Source of the DNA: Pukyongia sp. | GTDB lineage: Bacteria > Bacteroidota > Bacteroidia > Flavobacteriales > Flavobacteriaceae | Direction of reading: 5' to 3' | Assembly: GCA_030148705.1 (NCBI GenBank) | Contig: JASBSY010000009.1 | Span: 124,001-188,000, forward strand | Length of the DNA: 64,000 nt | Shown: piece by piece, positions 7,266 through 16,168 of the stretch | Numbering within the stretch: position 1 is the stretch's first letter | Layout: each line of letters opens with the position of its first letter | The notes under the pieces: model-generated | The model's database searches: none | What the model was told of the DNA's origin: nothing | What the model saw: only the letters and a program-made list of their open reading frames with translations | Translations under genes and position numbers: made by a program

Positions 7266-8726
7266 TTACTCGGCAACTTCTTCCTTAGGATCTGTATACT
7301 GACAGCTGAATAGATGTTTGTCCTTAATTATATCAGCCACTCCGGTAGGTAACATCTTCTCCCAGCCATCCTTGCCTTCTTCAATCATTCCCAGTACTTC
7401 CCTTGAGAAGATATTCAGGATATCGGGATTGAAGTTTGTAATATCCACAACCTTTCCGTTGTATTTAAAGAACTTATAGAGTTCCTTCATACGGGGATGC
7501 ACCTTTAGGTTTTCACTGGTAGTGTACTCACCGGTCTTCTCGTCCATCATAGGGTAGAGGTAAACCTTCAGATCCTTAAAGAAAAGTTTTCCAAAAGCTT
7601 CCAGAATACCGCCACTGAGATGACGATAATATTTTTCGTCGAAGATATCCACAAGGTTACTAACCCCCATCGCCAGGCCAAGACGCATCTTGGTATAACG
7701 CGAAAAGTATTCAACTAGTTTGTAATACTCCTGAAAGTTGGAAATCATCACGGTATGACCCAGGGAACACAGCAGTCGCGCCCTATCCATAAAGTCTACC
7801 TCATCGATCTCTCCTTCAGCTCTCAGGTTTGAAAGGGTGATTTCAAAAATGACTTCGGTTCTTTCTTTTTCCACCCGGTTTTCTTCCAGGAACATGGCAT
7901 ACGATTTCTCGTACATATCTATGTTCACTTTGGTCACCGGTCTGAAGCTACCTCTTAAGGCAAGAATATTCTTCTTATAAAGAATCCTCGCCGGCAGGAT
8001 GTTGTTACCGTCCGGCCCGAAGATTACGGCCTCGGTCATGCCGTTTTTAATTAGCTGCAGACTCATCAAGCGGTTATCGACATTTTCGAATTTGGGCCCG
8101 GAAAAGTTAATGGTGTCTATCTCGATCTTGTCTTTATCGATATGATCGTAAAGGTATCGCAACAGTTTCTTAGGCTGATCGTATTTGTAATAAGCGCCGT
8201 AAATTAAATTTACCCCCAGTATTCCGAGGGTTTGCTGCTGAAGCAGGGCTTCATTCTCGTGAAAACGTATATGAAGCAGGATTTCGTTATAATCTTCATC
8301 GGGATCTACCTGGTATTTTATTCCTACCCAACCGTGGCCTTTGTATTTCTTTGCAAAATCAATAGTAGCCACCGTATTGGCATAAGCGAAAAAAAGTTTG
8401 TTAGGGTGTTTTTCACGCACGATGCGCTCTTCGATCAGGTCGATTTCGTGTTTGAGCATTTTTTTTAACCTGGATTCGGTTACGTAGCGGCCGTCTTCTT
8501 CTTCTCCGTAGATGGCGTCGCTAAAGTCTTTGTCGTAGGCCGACATGGTCTTTGCTATGGTTCCGGAGGCGCCACCAGCCCTGAAAAAATTTCGTACGGT
8601 TTCTTGTCCGGCGCCAATTTCTGCGAAAGTACCATAGATATTTTCGTTCAAATTTATGCGAAGGGCTTTACTTCGTATCGAGGGAATATTCTCAAACTCC
8701 TTATCCCCTTTGATCATTTCCGGCAT
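7266..8726 (-). CDS. Large conserved cytosolic protein of unknown function
   Basis: 486 residues with no signal peptide or membrane segment. The N-terminal half has a striking conserved-looking core (NENIYGTFAEIGAGQETVRN then FFRAGGASGTIAKTMSAYDK) and a later HGWVGIKYQ segment. I recognise this as a family of Bacteroidota and some other bacteria without a secure function; I recall homologues carrying unsupported names such as TonB-dependent receptor, which the sequence excludes. AEIGAGQE and the Gly-rich GGASGT loop suggest a nucleotide or phosphate binding site, as inference only. Preceded by a perfect TATCTTTG box. The downstream end abuts bcp. Confidence 0.85.
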   Translation of the reverse strand: MPEMIKGDKEFENIPSIRSKALRINLNENIYGTFAEIGAGQETVRNFFRAGGASGTIAKTMSAYDKDFSDAIYGEEEDGRYVTESRLKKMLKHEIDLIEERIVREKHPNKLFFAYANTVATIDFAKKYKGHGWVGIKYQVDPDEDYNEILLHIRFHENEALLQQQTLGILGVNLIYGAYYKYDQPKKLLRYLYDHIDKDKIEIDTINFSGPKFENVDNRLMSLQLIKNGMTEAVIFGPDGNNILPARILYKKNILALRGSFRPVTKVNIDMYEKSYAMFLEENRVEKERTEVIFEITLSNLRAEGEIDEVDFMDRARLLCSLGHTVMISNFQEYYKLVEYFSRYTKMRLGLAMGVSNLVDIFDEKYYRHLSGGILEAFGKLFFKDLKVYLYPMMDEKTGEYTTSENLKVHPRMKELYKFFKYNGKVVDITNFNPDILNIFSREVLGMIEEGKDGWEKMLPTGVADIIKDKHLFSCQYTDPKEEVAE

Positions 8727-8752
8727 AGCAATCTTATTATATCAATCTGTAA

Positions 8753-8760
8753 CAAAGATA
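8753..8760 (-). promoter_or_regulatory. -7 element for the 7266-8726 gene
   Basis: CAAAGATA reads TATCTTTG on the minus strand, a perfect TAnnTTTG element 26 bases before the ATG at 8726. Confidence 0.55.
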
Positions 8761-8794
8761 AGAAATACGGGCTGCAATCTTAAAAAATAACCAT

Positions 8795-8802
8795 TATTTT
8801 TG
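8795..8802 (+). promoter_or_regulatory. -7 element for the MBL hydrolase gene
   Basis: TATTTTTG matches TAnnTTTG and lies five bases before the ATG at 8808. The transcript would be leaderless or nearly so. Confidence 0.5.
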
Positions 8803-8807
8803 TAGGA

Positions 8808-9584
8808 ATGAATCAACCCCTCTCAGTCACTTTTTTAGGCACCGGCACTTCCCAGGGAATACCTGTAATTGGAAGCGATCATCCGGTTTGTAAAAGCAGC
8901 GATCCGAGAGATCATCGACTCAGGGTTTCGGTCCTGCTCGAATGGGATGCATATACCTACGTTATAGACTGTGGACCTGATTTCAGACAACAAATGCTTC
9001 GGGAAAATGTGGGAAAGGTCGACGGAATTCTACTTACCCATGAACACAGCGACCACACTGCCGGGCTGGACGATATCCGCCCTTATTATTTCCGACAGGG
9101 AAACATACAGTTTTATGCTGCCGAACGGGTATTCAACGCCCTGCACCAGCGGTTTGCATATATGTTTGAATTAGAAAACAAATATCCGGGGGCACCGGCA
9201 ATAGATGAAGTATGTATTTCCCCCGACACTCCATTTATCATCGGGGGCAAGGAAGTAAGGGTAATCGAAGCCGATCACGGGGGGCTGTCGGTTTTTGGAT
9301 TCAGGATAGGAGGATTCACGTATTTAACAGACGTAAAGACAATACCGGAAAAAGAACTGGAGAAAATTAAAGGTACCAAGGTGTTAGTACTTAATGCCCT
9401 TCGGGAAAAGCCCCATCAGTCGCACCTGAATATTTCCGAAGCACTGGAACTGGTCGATAAAATCGGGCCGGAAACGACTTATTTTACGCATATTAGCCAT
9501 CTGCTTGGTTTTCACAGCGAAGTAGAACTAAATTTACCCGAGAATGTTCACTTGGCCTATGATGGCCTTAAAATCACTATTTGA
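8808..9584 (+). CDS. MBL-fold metallo-hydrolase, PhnP-like
   Basis: 258 residues. The metal-binding motif HxHxDH is at about 78-83 (LLTHEHSDHTAG), with further ligands in the ADHGG segment and in FTHISHLLGFH. The opening LGTGTSQGIP and the segment PVCKSSDPRDHRLR are typical of the PhnP-like branch of the metallo-beta-lactamase fold, which cleaves cyclic phosphodiesters. No phn genes are nearby, so a phosphonate role is not supported; it is better read as a general phosphodiesterase of unknown substrate. Followed after one base by the 164-residue gene at 9586, likely as one transcript. Confidence 0.88.
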   Translation: MNQPLSVTFLGTGTSQGIPVIGSDHPVCKSSDPRDHRLRVSVLLEWDAYTYVIDCGPDFRQQMLRENVGKVDGILLTHEHSDHTAGLDDIRPYYFRQGNIQFYAAERVFNALHQRFAYMFELENKYPGAPAIDEVCISPDTPFIIGGKEVRVIEADHGGLSVFGFRIGGFTYLTDVKTIPEKELEKIKGTKVLVLNALREKPHQSHLNISEALELVDKIGPETTYFTHISHLLGFHSEVELNLPENVHLAYDGLKITI

Positions 9585-9585
9585 G

Positions 9586-10080
9586 ATGAAGAGTAAAATT
9601 TTTATGTATCTGTTCCTTTTTGCAGTCTTATTCATACTGTTTCAATATATGAACGAGAAAACGATATTCGAATCTCAGGAAGAAAAGATCGAATCGCTTA
9701 CCGAGCAGGTAACAATTAGTGATTCCATAACCGACGATCTCCGGGACGAGATAGCCGAGTTCAATCACTTTTCGTTAGTTGGCAATGAAAATGCAATGAC
9801 CTATCACGAAAATCTGGGTTTTGAAGCCTCCGAAGTGGAGAGTATTGTTTCTGAAGCGATCTACGAACAGAATTTTGGCGCGGAGCAAAACCCGCTGGTT
9901 CCTTATGAAAGCCAGGATGGTAAAATGCGCATCAATAAGGTAAAGTTCTTAAATCACAGATGGGTTATAGCAGACTTTACCGATGGCACCTATTGGGGAG
10001 AAGTGCTGATCGATTATTTCTTCGATGCCAATAAAGACCTTACATTAACACCTATTCAGGCCGTTATCTATCCCAACTAG
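9586..10080 (+). CDS. Membrane-anchored protein of unknown function
   Basis: 164 residues from the ATG at 9586, which follows the TGA of the MBL gene by one base; the longer frame would overlap that gene. Residues 6-21 are a transmembrane anchor (YLFLFAVLFILFQYM), followed by a short coiled coil (about 25-55; ESQEEKIESLTEQVTISDSI) and a soluble C-terminal domain ending in a beta segment (WVIADFTDGTYWGEVLIDY). Probably cotranscribed with the MBL hydrolase. No family that I can name with certainty. Its last four bases overlap the convergent esterase gene. Confidence 0.8.
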   Translation: MKSKIFMYLFLFAVLFILFQYMNEKTIFESQEEKIESLTEQVTISDSITDDLRDEIAEFNHFSLVGNENAMTYHENLGFEASEVESIVSEAIYEQNFGAEQNPLVPYESQDGKMRINKVKFLNHRWVIADFTDGTYWGEVLIDYFFDANKDLTLTPIQAVIYPN

Positions 10081-10736
10081 CCGTTATTTTTCAACCACTC
10101 CCTGAACTCAAAGAAGTTTTGAGGCGCCACTCCGTGACCTACGGGAAATTCGGAGTAGGAGCAGGGAATATTCAAAGCTTCCAGGAAGGGTTCGGTCTTA
10201 CGGGCCCATTGAACCGGGATTACCTGGTCCGATGATCCGTGAGAGGAATACACCCTGAGATGACTGAAATCATTATCTGTATAACCTTCTAATAATATAT
10301 CCTTGTTGATGTAACCGCTTAGCCCTATCACATTCTTAACTTTCTGAGGATAACTTAAAGCCACCGCAAAACTAAGAATGGTACCCTGGCTAAACCCTAG
10401 AAGCGTAACACGCTTAGGGTCTACATCATAGACTTCAACGATTTCATCGATACAGGCCGAAACCAATTCTCGTGAAGCGATGGCTTGCTCGTCATCACTG
10501 AACTTGCCGTTACTGTTGTCGAAATAGATATTATACCAGGCGTTGCCATAGGGCTGCATCGGAATAGGTGCTTTTAACGAGATTATGCTGTATTCCGCTG
10601 GTAATTCAGAAGCAAAAGAAAAGAGATCATTTTCATCGCTGCCAAAGCCGTGTAACATAATTATAGCAGGTGGTTTGCCTTCAGGGCTCGGGGAGGCTCT
10701 GTAATTGTGTGTAAGGGATAGTGTTTGTTTTTCCAT
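10077..10736 (-). CDS. Alpha/beta hydrolase, carboxylesterase/phospholipase type
   Basis: 219 residues, the usual size of the small carboxylesterase family (YpfH/acyl-protein thioesterase-like). HGFGSDENDLF is the oxyanion loop, GFSQGTIL the nucleophile elbow with the catalytic Ser, VYSSHGSSDQVIPV carries the Asp and VGHGVAP the His. No signal peptide, so cytosolic. Overlaps the stop of the convergent gene at 10080 by four bases. Substrate unknown. Confidence 0.9.
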   Translation of the reverse strand: MEKQTLSLTHNYRASPSPEGKPPAIIMLHGFGSDENDLFSFASELPAEYSIISLKAPIPMQPYGNAWYNIYFDNSNGKFSDDEQAIASRELVSACIDEIVEVYDVDPKRVTLLGFSQGTILSFAVALSYPQKVKNVIGLSGYINKDILLEGYTDNDFSHLRVYSSHGSSDQVIPVQWARKTEPFLEALNIPCSYSEFPVGHGVAPQNFFEFREWLKNNG

Positions 10737-10790
10737 ATTTATAAAGATGGCGCAATTTAGTAAACAATAGCCATCCCTAAAAGCAAAACG

Positions 10791-11120
10791 CTATCCGATC
10801 CCTTTAAACCACTCCTGGAATTGTTCTCCCAGAACAGGAACAGGTTTCATCTCCCCCTGTATGGCACTAATAAGACCCAGCAGCCAGTAGACCAGTAGTC
10901 CCAGCTGCGCAATCCATGAAAGCACCCAGATACTTATAATGCTTATTACTGCCATCACTACGATGGCCAGTAAGAATATACCAATCGCCTGGCGAATATG
11001 ATATGCCCCGAACTGTGTCTTATTGTTACTGTGTATGATAAAGGCGATGATTAACCCTAAAATTGAAAAATAAGCTAGAATGGCTGTTAATTTGCCATTT
11101 TCAATGGATTTGTCTGTCAT
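10791..11120 (-). CDS. DUF4870-like membrane protein
   Basis: 109 residues with three hydrophobic segments (about 12-27, 46-66, 70-87). The pattern KLTAILAYFSILGLIIAF, then HIRQAIGIFLLA, fits the DUF4870/Tic20-like family of small membrane proteins. The neighbour at 11167-11484 has the same layout and is a diverged tandem paralogue. Role unknown. Confidence 0.8.
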   Translation of the reverse strand: MTDKSIENGKLTAILAYFSILGLIIAFIIHSNNKTQFGAYHIRQAIGIFLLAIVVMAVISIISIWVLSWIAQLGLLVYWLLGLISAIQGEMKPVPVLGEQFQEWFKGIG

Positions 11121-11166
11121 GATTCGATTTTTTGGTTAGTGATTGTTAGCTTAAAGATAGACTATC

Positions 11167-11484
11167 CTAATCTAAAAATATAAACCATTTTTGAAATTTA
11201 CCGCTAAGATAAGGGATACCCGATTTTTGATTGGCCATGGCCATTATGAGGGAATACACCCAGAACACTATACTGCCATAGAACAAAATACTTCCGGGAA
11301 GTAATAAATACTCCTGGTAGGACATGGCAAAGGAGACAAATAACAGTATGCTTAGGCCGGTCATATTCTTAATATGCCAGAGCGCAAACGCATCGTTCTC
11401 GTCCTTATTCATTGAAATGGCTATAAATAAACCCACCGGGGTGAAATAGGAGAGTACAGCTTTGGTTTTGCCTCTGGGTGTCAT
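11167..11484 (-). CDS. Membrane protein, diverged DUF4870-like paralogue
   Basis: 105 residues: KTKAVLSYFTPVGLFIAISM, then WHIKNMTGLSILLF and a third hydrophobic segment, ending GKFQKWFIFLD. It aligns by eye with the 10791-11120 product (ILAYFSILGLIIAF, HIRQAIGIFLLA, EQFQEWFKGIG), so the pair arose by tandem duplication. Starts one base after the stop of the dihydroorotase-like gene and is probably in its operon. Function unknown. Confidence 0.8.
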   Translation of the reverse strand: MTPRGKTKAVLSYFTPVGLFIAISMNKDENDAFALWHIKNMTGLSILLFVSFAMSYQEYLLLPGSILFYGSIVFWVYSLIMAMANQKSGIPYLSGKFQKWFIFLD

Positions 11485-11485
11485 C

Positions 11486-12742
11486 TTACTTTTTCAAGAC
11501 TAATTTTTTGTTTGAATAGATCCCGTATGCCTTGCCTTTCATTTCCTGGTGAAGCAAAGCTGCATTTGCGGAAGAGGAGAGAATATCTTCCGTTGAAAAG
11601 CTCCATTTGGAATGCGGTTCGAACAAGCTGAGGGAGGCCCTGTTTCCTTCGGCAATTGGTGAAGTCTTGATCCCAAACCTCGATTTAAGACCTGTGAGAG
11701 CTGCTACGGTATTTTCTACATCCATAAGCTTGTTTAAAGCACCAAAACAACTTTCCAGGGCGATACTTCCAAACATGGCGTGGTCGAACTCGGTTTTTTT
11801 ATGCTCTATATCAATTGGGTCATGGTTGCTGTTCACCCCGTCTATGGTGCCGTCGGCCAACCCTTTTAGTAAGGCCTTCCTGTCGTTTTCTGTTCGCAGC
11901 GGAGGTAACAACTTGAAGTTGGTGTCGAATTCTTCCAGAGCGGCATCGGTTAGATAGAGATTTGTTATTGCGACGCTGCAGCTAACATCAAGGCCTCTGC
12001 TTTTTGCCGCTTTTATCAGTTCCACACTTGAAGCAGCTGAAATATTGGGAATATGAAGTTTTCCGCCCGTATATTCCAGCAGGTAAAGGTCCCTTGTTAT
12101 TTGCAGTTCTTCGGCCAGGACCGGAATCCCTTTTAAACCAAGTCTGGTACTGTTTAATGCTTCATTTACCACCCCATTCCTGGCAACCGATGGTTCGAAA
12201 GGGGTAGACAGAATAAGGCCGTTGAAATTCTGACTGTACTGTAAGGCAATCTTTAAGAGATTTGCGTTTTGTATCGGTAAATTATAATCGCCAAACGCCA
12301 CAGCACCTTCTCGGTGCATGTCGTAAAGTTCGGCCATATCTATTCCCTTGCTTTTTACGGTGAGGGCTCCTATGGGATAAAGCGTTACGGCATGTCCTTT
12401 CGCTTTGCCTTTTATAAACTGTATGCCAGCTTTGGAATCGATGACCGGCTCGGTATTCGAATTTACTGCCACAGATGTGAAACCGCTATAGGCAGCAACT
12501 TTGAGGCCGTTGTTGATTGTTTCCCGTTCTTCGAAACCCGGTTCTCCAAAAGATGCGGAAGCATCGAACCAGCCTTGGGAAACATGAAGGTCCTGCAAAT
12601 CAAGCTGTTTTGCGCCATTCTGTTTAATGGAAGCGGATATTTTCTTAATGGTGCCGTTCTCTATGAGAATATCGCGCTTTTTCAGATGGTGCTTGCTGGA
12701 AGCATCTACGATGGTTGCCGACTTAATCAGGAGTAGACTCAT
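11486..12742 (-). CDS. Dihydroorotase-like protein, predicted non-catalytic
   Basis: 418 residues of the amidohydrolase fold, closest to class I dihydroorotase (PyrC). The landmark FxDxHxHxREPG is replaced by WFDASASFGEPG (59-70), so both zinc-binding histidines are Ser (S62, S64) and the substrate-binding Arg is Gly. The catalytic Asp motif TDHAPH is SNHDPI here. This fits the non-catalytic dihydroorotase paralogues (pyrC', PyrX), which in other bacteria bind aspartate transcarbamoylase as structural subunits. Whether it does so here is inference; no pyrB or second pyrC is in the window. Gap of three bases after BatA indicates one operon. Confidence 0.88.
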   Translation of the reverse strand: MSLLLIKSATIVDASSKHHLKKRDILIENGTIKKISASIKQNGAKQLDLQDLHVSQGWFDASASFGEPGFEERETINNGLKVAAYSGFTSVAVNSNTEPVIDSKAGIQFIKGKAKGHAVTLYPIGALTVKSKGIDMAELYDMHREGAVAFGDYNLPIQNANLLKIALQYSQNFNGLILSTPFEPSVARNGVVNEALNSTRLGLKGIPVLAEELQITRDLYLLEYTGGKLHIPNISAASSVELIKAAKSRGLDVSCSVAITNLYLTDAALEEFDTNFKLLPPLRTENDRKALLKGLADGTIDGVNSNHDPIDIEHKKTEFDHAMFGSIALESCFGALNKLMDVENTVAALTGLKSRFGIKTSPIAEGNRASLSLFEPHSKWSFSTEDILSSSANAALLHQEMKGKAYGIYSNKKLVLKK

Positions 12743-12745
12743 ATG

Positions 12746-14671
12746 TTAGTTCTTAAAGAATTTCAAAACAAGCATTTCAAGTAACAGAAAGATTACCGCA
12801 AAAATAACAAACCATTTCCAATAACTGTTAACTGCATTCTCCACCGCTATGGTCTCGAATAAACTATCCACATCCCGGAACACCTCAAGATTGTTCCAGG
12901 TATCAGGATTCGCATATTGTAAATTGCTTTCCCTGCGATTGTGGTTGTAACTTACATATTCAAGCAGATTTTCTTTTTGCATCACCCGGTATATACCCGA
13001 CTTTTCCGGTTGGTCTGAAGTGGTAATAAGAACCTGGTTGGCCTTGGTCTGTTGCAAAGGGATGAAGGAGGAGATACTATCGCTGAGCTGTAAGATCTCG
13101 TCCTGGGATAAACTAACAGGTATTGCAAAAGTATTTTCCCTGCCATTCTCAAAGTATAATTTAGGTAGCGGCAGGCTTTGAACCGCCATATTGTAAAGGG
13201 TAGGGACGATCAATGGCGAATTTTGAAAATTAGAATTCGCTGAATTGATAGGTGCACTGCTTAAATAGACACTTCCGCGTTGCAGTATAAACGGACTGCC
13301 ATCTTCATAGCGTAAAGCAGCAGCGGCAACAGAATTCACAGGATAGTAGGAGTTTACTATGGGGTATTGAAAATTCACAACGCGTTTTTCAAACACAGAA
13401 GCAAATAATGGATGCTCGAATTCAATCTTCGAAATATTCTTTTGTTGGTTAATGGCCGTGGCCATGCTTCCCAAACCGAAAGCTCCCAGCAGGGAATTGT
13501 ATTCATCTAGTTGTGATTCGGGGGATGGAATGATGAACAGGCTGCCGCCATTATCGGTGAACGACTTTAATGCAACCGAAAGAGAAGGGGGGACGGATAC
13601 CAGTTCATTGAGAACAATAAAATTCTGATCCGGAATATCGTTGTAATTCAACGAGCCCGCCGGCTGTTCCGTATATGTGAATTCGTCTTGCAAGAATAAC
13701 CTGTTCAGGTACCCCGAATTCGCTTGGTTTATGGCAAGCACTTTAATCTTCTTAGGCGCATTGATGCTAAAGAAGAGTTTGTTATCATATAAAAGGTTGG
13801 GGTCGTTGACTTCCAGCCTGCCCAGAAACCCGGATTGGGCGTTAATATCGAAGGTTACTGCTGCTGTTGACTCTTCCGTAAGATCGGCAGAAATTTTTGC
13901 CACCAGCACATTCCCGTTATAAAGGGATACAGGTACCGTTGTCTGGAGATCGCCTGTTTTGGATACAGTTGCGGTTAATTTCGAAGTGTCCGAATTTCTA
14001 GCTGAAATATAGGCCGTATCGATGGAAATGTTATTTATGGATTCCGGACGGGTTTGAACGAGTTTTACAGAGACATCTTCCGGGATGTTTGAGAACTCTC
14101 GTTGCTGTTGAAGATCGGAAATATAGATTAGTTGGCGATGGGCGGCCTTATCAGCAGTGAACAATTGTTCGGCTTTCAGCAAAACTTCATCGGTGGAGAG
14201 TTGGTACTGGGAGTAAGGAATATTGAGTATTTCGGCCTTCAGAGCTGCAGCAGAGGCATTTTTGTGTGTTTCTGAATTGGTGAACAGGTGTAGTTTGCTG
14301 TCTGCACTAACACGATCATAAACCTGTTGCAGTATGCGTTGAAGTTGGGGTCCACTGGAACCTTTTGCCTGCATACTAAAGGAGTTATCGATATAGATAA
14401 CGGTTTCCCGTGTCGTGTTTAAAGCCGTTTTGGAAGCTGTAAACGGCTGGGCAAAGGCGATGATAATACAGGCGAAAGCAAGTAAACGAAGCAACAGGGT
14501 TAACCACTTCTTAAGGCGTGAACTTTTTCTGGTTTGTATGGTAACCTTTTTAAGAAATGCAACGTTGGTAAAGTCTATGCGCTGGAATTTCCGAAGCTGA
14601 AAGAGGTGAATAACAATAGGTATGAGCAGTAAAAAGAGTGCGTAGAGTACTTCAGGGTGTTTAAACTGCAT
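12746..14671 (-). CDS. BatA-domain membrane protein with vWA domain
   Basis: 641 residues. The N-terminal double transmembrane BatA module is at 1-75 (HPEVLYALFLLLIPIVIHLF, RKWL..LLLRLLAFACIIIAFAQPF). A vWA domain follows with the MIDAS start YIDNSFSM. The middle is a large periplasmic region, and a single transmembrane helix closes the protein (WFVIFAVIFLLLEMLVLKFF). BatA proteins are envelope proteins of Bacteroidota, in some cases linked to aerotolerance; the role of this form is not settled. First gene of the 14671-10791 minus-strand cluster, with the dihydroorotase-like gene after three bases. Confidence 0.92.
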   Translation of the reverse strand: MQFKHPEVLYALFLLLIPIVIHLFQLRKFQRIDFTNVAFLKKVTIQTRKSSRLKKWLTLLLRLLAFACIIIAFAQPFTASKTALNTTRETVIYIDNSFSMQAKGSSGPQLQRILQQVYDRVSADSKLHLFTNSETHKNASAAALKAEILNIPYSQYQLSTDEVLLKAEQLFTADKAAHRQLIYISDLQQQREFSNIPEDVSVKLVQTRPESINNISIDTAYISARNSDTSKLTATVSKTGDLQTTVPVSLYNGNVLVAKISADLTEESTAAVTFDINAQSGFLGRLEVNDPNLLYDNKLFFSINAPKKIKVLAINQANSGYLNRLFLQDEFTYTEQPAGSLNYNDIPDQNFIVLNELVSVPPSLSVALKSFTDNGGSLFIIPSPESQLDEYNSLLGAFGLGSMATAINQQKNISKIEFEHPLFASVFEKRVVNFQYPIVNSYYPVNSVAAAALRYEDGSPFILQRGSVYLSSAPINSANSNFQNSPLIVPTLYNMAVQSLPLPKLYFENGRENTFAIPVSLSQDEILQLSDSISSFIPLQQTKANQVLITTSDQPEKSGIYRVMQKENLLEYVSYNHNRRESNLQYANPDTWNNLEVFRDVDSLFETIAVENAVNSYWKWFVIFAVIFLLLEMLVLKFFKN

Positions 14672-14764
14672 TCGGAAAAATATTTGTCAAAGATATAAAA
14701 TGCATTCAAAACTCAGCCTTTAGACTATGGGAAACATTATAATCGGGGCTTTCACGAGAATGCG

Positions 14765-15967
14765 TTAAGCTTCTTTGACGGTAAACACAAAGGTAGTTCC
14801 CTCGCCTTCAGTGGAATCGACGTTTATGCTTCCTCCGAGATTTGTAACCAGTTTTTTCACTGTTGAAAGACCGATTCCACTCCCTTTTCGTCCGTTGCGG
14901 TCGAGATTTCCCACAGTGGAGAAAAGGTTGAAAATGCTCTGCTGTTTATCTTTAGGGATACCCATTCCGTTGTCGGAAATCCTAAACACAAAAGTGTCGT
15001 CTTTTTTCTTACAGCCGATATCTATCTTAATAACATCCTTATCGTTGTATTTCAAGCTGTTGCCTATCAGGTTTAAGAAAATTTGCTCCAGGGCGGCCCG
15101 ATTGGATCTTATTTCAAAGTTCTTATTTGGGAAGTTTATTTCACACTGTTCATCGATGTTGAGAAGCTCAACAATCTCTTCCAGCAGGTTTAGCAGATCG
15201 AATTCCACAATTGGTTTTTCTGAAATATGGTCACTTTCATAGTGCTCCAGCATTCTTGTAATATAATCACTTAGGGTAAAGGACGATTGCTTAAGATAAT
15301 CCAGGTATTTTAATCCCTGTTCGTCCAGGTTCTCCCCATATTTCGCTTTTAGAATATCGGAGGTCACGATTATATTGGCAAGCGGCATTTTCATATCGTG
15401 CGACACAACTGCGGCAAACCCCTTTAATTCATCGTTTTGGACCATAAGCTGATTCTGTAGCCCTGTAAGTTGAATATTGGTTTTGTGAAGTTCGAACAGG
15501 TTCATTACCTGGGAAGCCAGGGCCTTAAGTGCGCTCTGCTGGTGATTTGAAAGTTTTCGGGGTTTATTATCGAAAACACACAAGGTACCCAGCGGATAAC
15601 CTGCCGAATTCCGCAAAGGCACTCCGGCGTAGAAAATGGCGTTATGTTCGGTGACGAGGGGATTCCCTTCAAATCGAACGTCCTTTCGGCTGTCTTCCAC
15701 TATAAAAATTTCCGACTCATCCAGGATGGCATGAGCACAAAAGGAAATGTCCCTGGGCGATTCATTAAAGGGTACGCCAAAATGTGATTTTAAGAAATTT
15801 CTGTCAGTATCCAACAGGGTTACCAGGGAAATTGGAACTTCACAAATACTCGCTACAAGCTTGGTGATGGTGTCGAATTCTTTTTCGGGAAGAGTGTCTA
15901 AGAGGTTGTATTCCTTAACTGCAGCTAACCGTAAACGTTCGTTAACAGGATAATCGGGTTTGATCAA
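14765..15967 (-). CDS. GAF-domain sensor histidine kinase
   Basis: 400 residues, no transmembrane segment. A GAF domain covers about 20-160 (DISFCAHAILDE, FYAGVPLRNSAGYPLGTLCVF). A short coiled coil leads to the H box SHDMKMPLANI with the phospho-accepting His. The ATPase has the N box LNLIGNSLKYN, G1 ISDNGMGIP and G2 GSGIGLSTVKKL. No response regulator is adjacent, so this is an orphan kinase with unknown partner and ligand. GAF domains of this kind (SFCAHAI) are common in cytosolic light or redox sensors, but no chromophore cysteine can be assigned. Confidence 0.92.
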   Translation of the reverse strand: MIKPDYPVNERLRLAAVKEYNLLDTLPEKEFDTITKLVASICEVPISLVTLLDTDRNFLKSHFGVPFNESPRDISFCAHAILDESEIFIVEDSRKDVRFEGNPLVTEHNAIFYAGVPLRNSAGYPLGTLCVFDNKPRKLSNHQQSALKALASQVMNLFELHKTNIQLTGLQNQLMVQNDELKGFAAVVSHDMKMPLANIIVTSDILKAKYGENLDEQGLKYLDYLKQSSFTLSDYITRMLEHYESDHISEKPIVEFDLLNLLEEIVELLNIDEQCEINFPNKNFEIRSNRAALEQIFLNLIGNSLKYNDKDVIKIDIGCKKKDDTFVFRISDNGMGIPKDKQQSIFNLFSTVGNLDRNGRKGSGIGLSTVKKLVTNLGGSINVDSTEGEGTTFVFTVKEA

Positions 15968-16109
15968 AATTCAATGTTACAATTAAAATAGTTCGCATCT
16001 TCTGGTTGGTTAGCGCGTAAAGATAACCAAATTCGATCATGCGTTAAAGGAATGTTAATCAAATAAAATAAGCGTAGAGGCCAACCGACTGTGTTCTTTC
16101 TTTTTAAGT

Positions 16110-16139
16110 AAAAAAGGCCGCAACATGGTTGCGGCCTTT
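16110..16139 (-). terminator. Intrinsic terminator of the 16169-16684 gene
   Basis: A perfect 12-bp stem (AAAGGCCGCAAC / GTTGCGGCCTTT) with a three-base loop, followed on the minus strand by six T. It separates the lipoprotein gene from the histidine kinase gene. Confidence 0.9.
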
Positions 16140-16168
16140 GGAACATAGGTTAAGTAGGTTTGTTATGA

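Noticed and set aside
15964-16146. Minus-strand ORF of 60 residues upstream of the histidine kinase
   Set aside because: It begins inside the perfect terminator hairpin at 16110-16139 and has no homology-like features.
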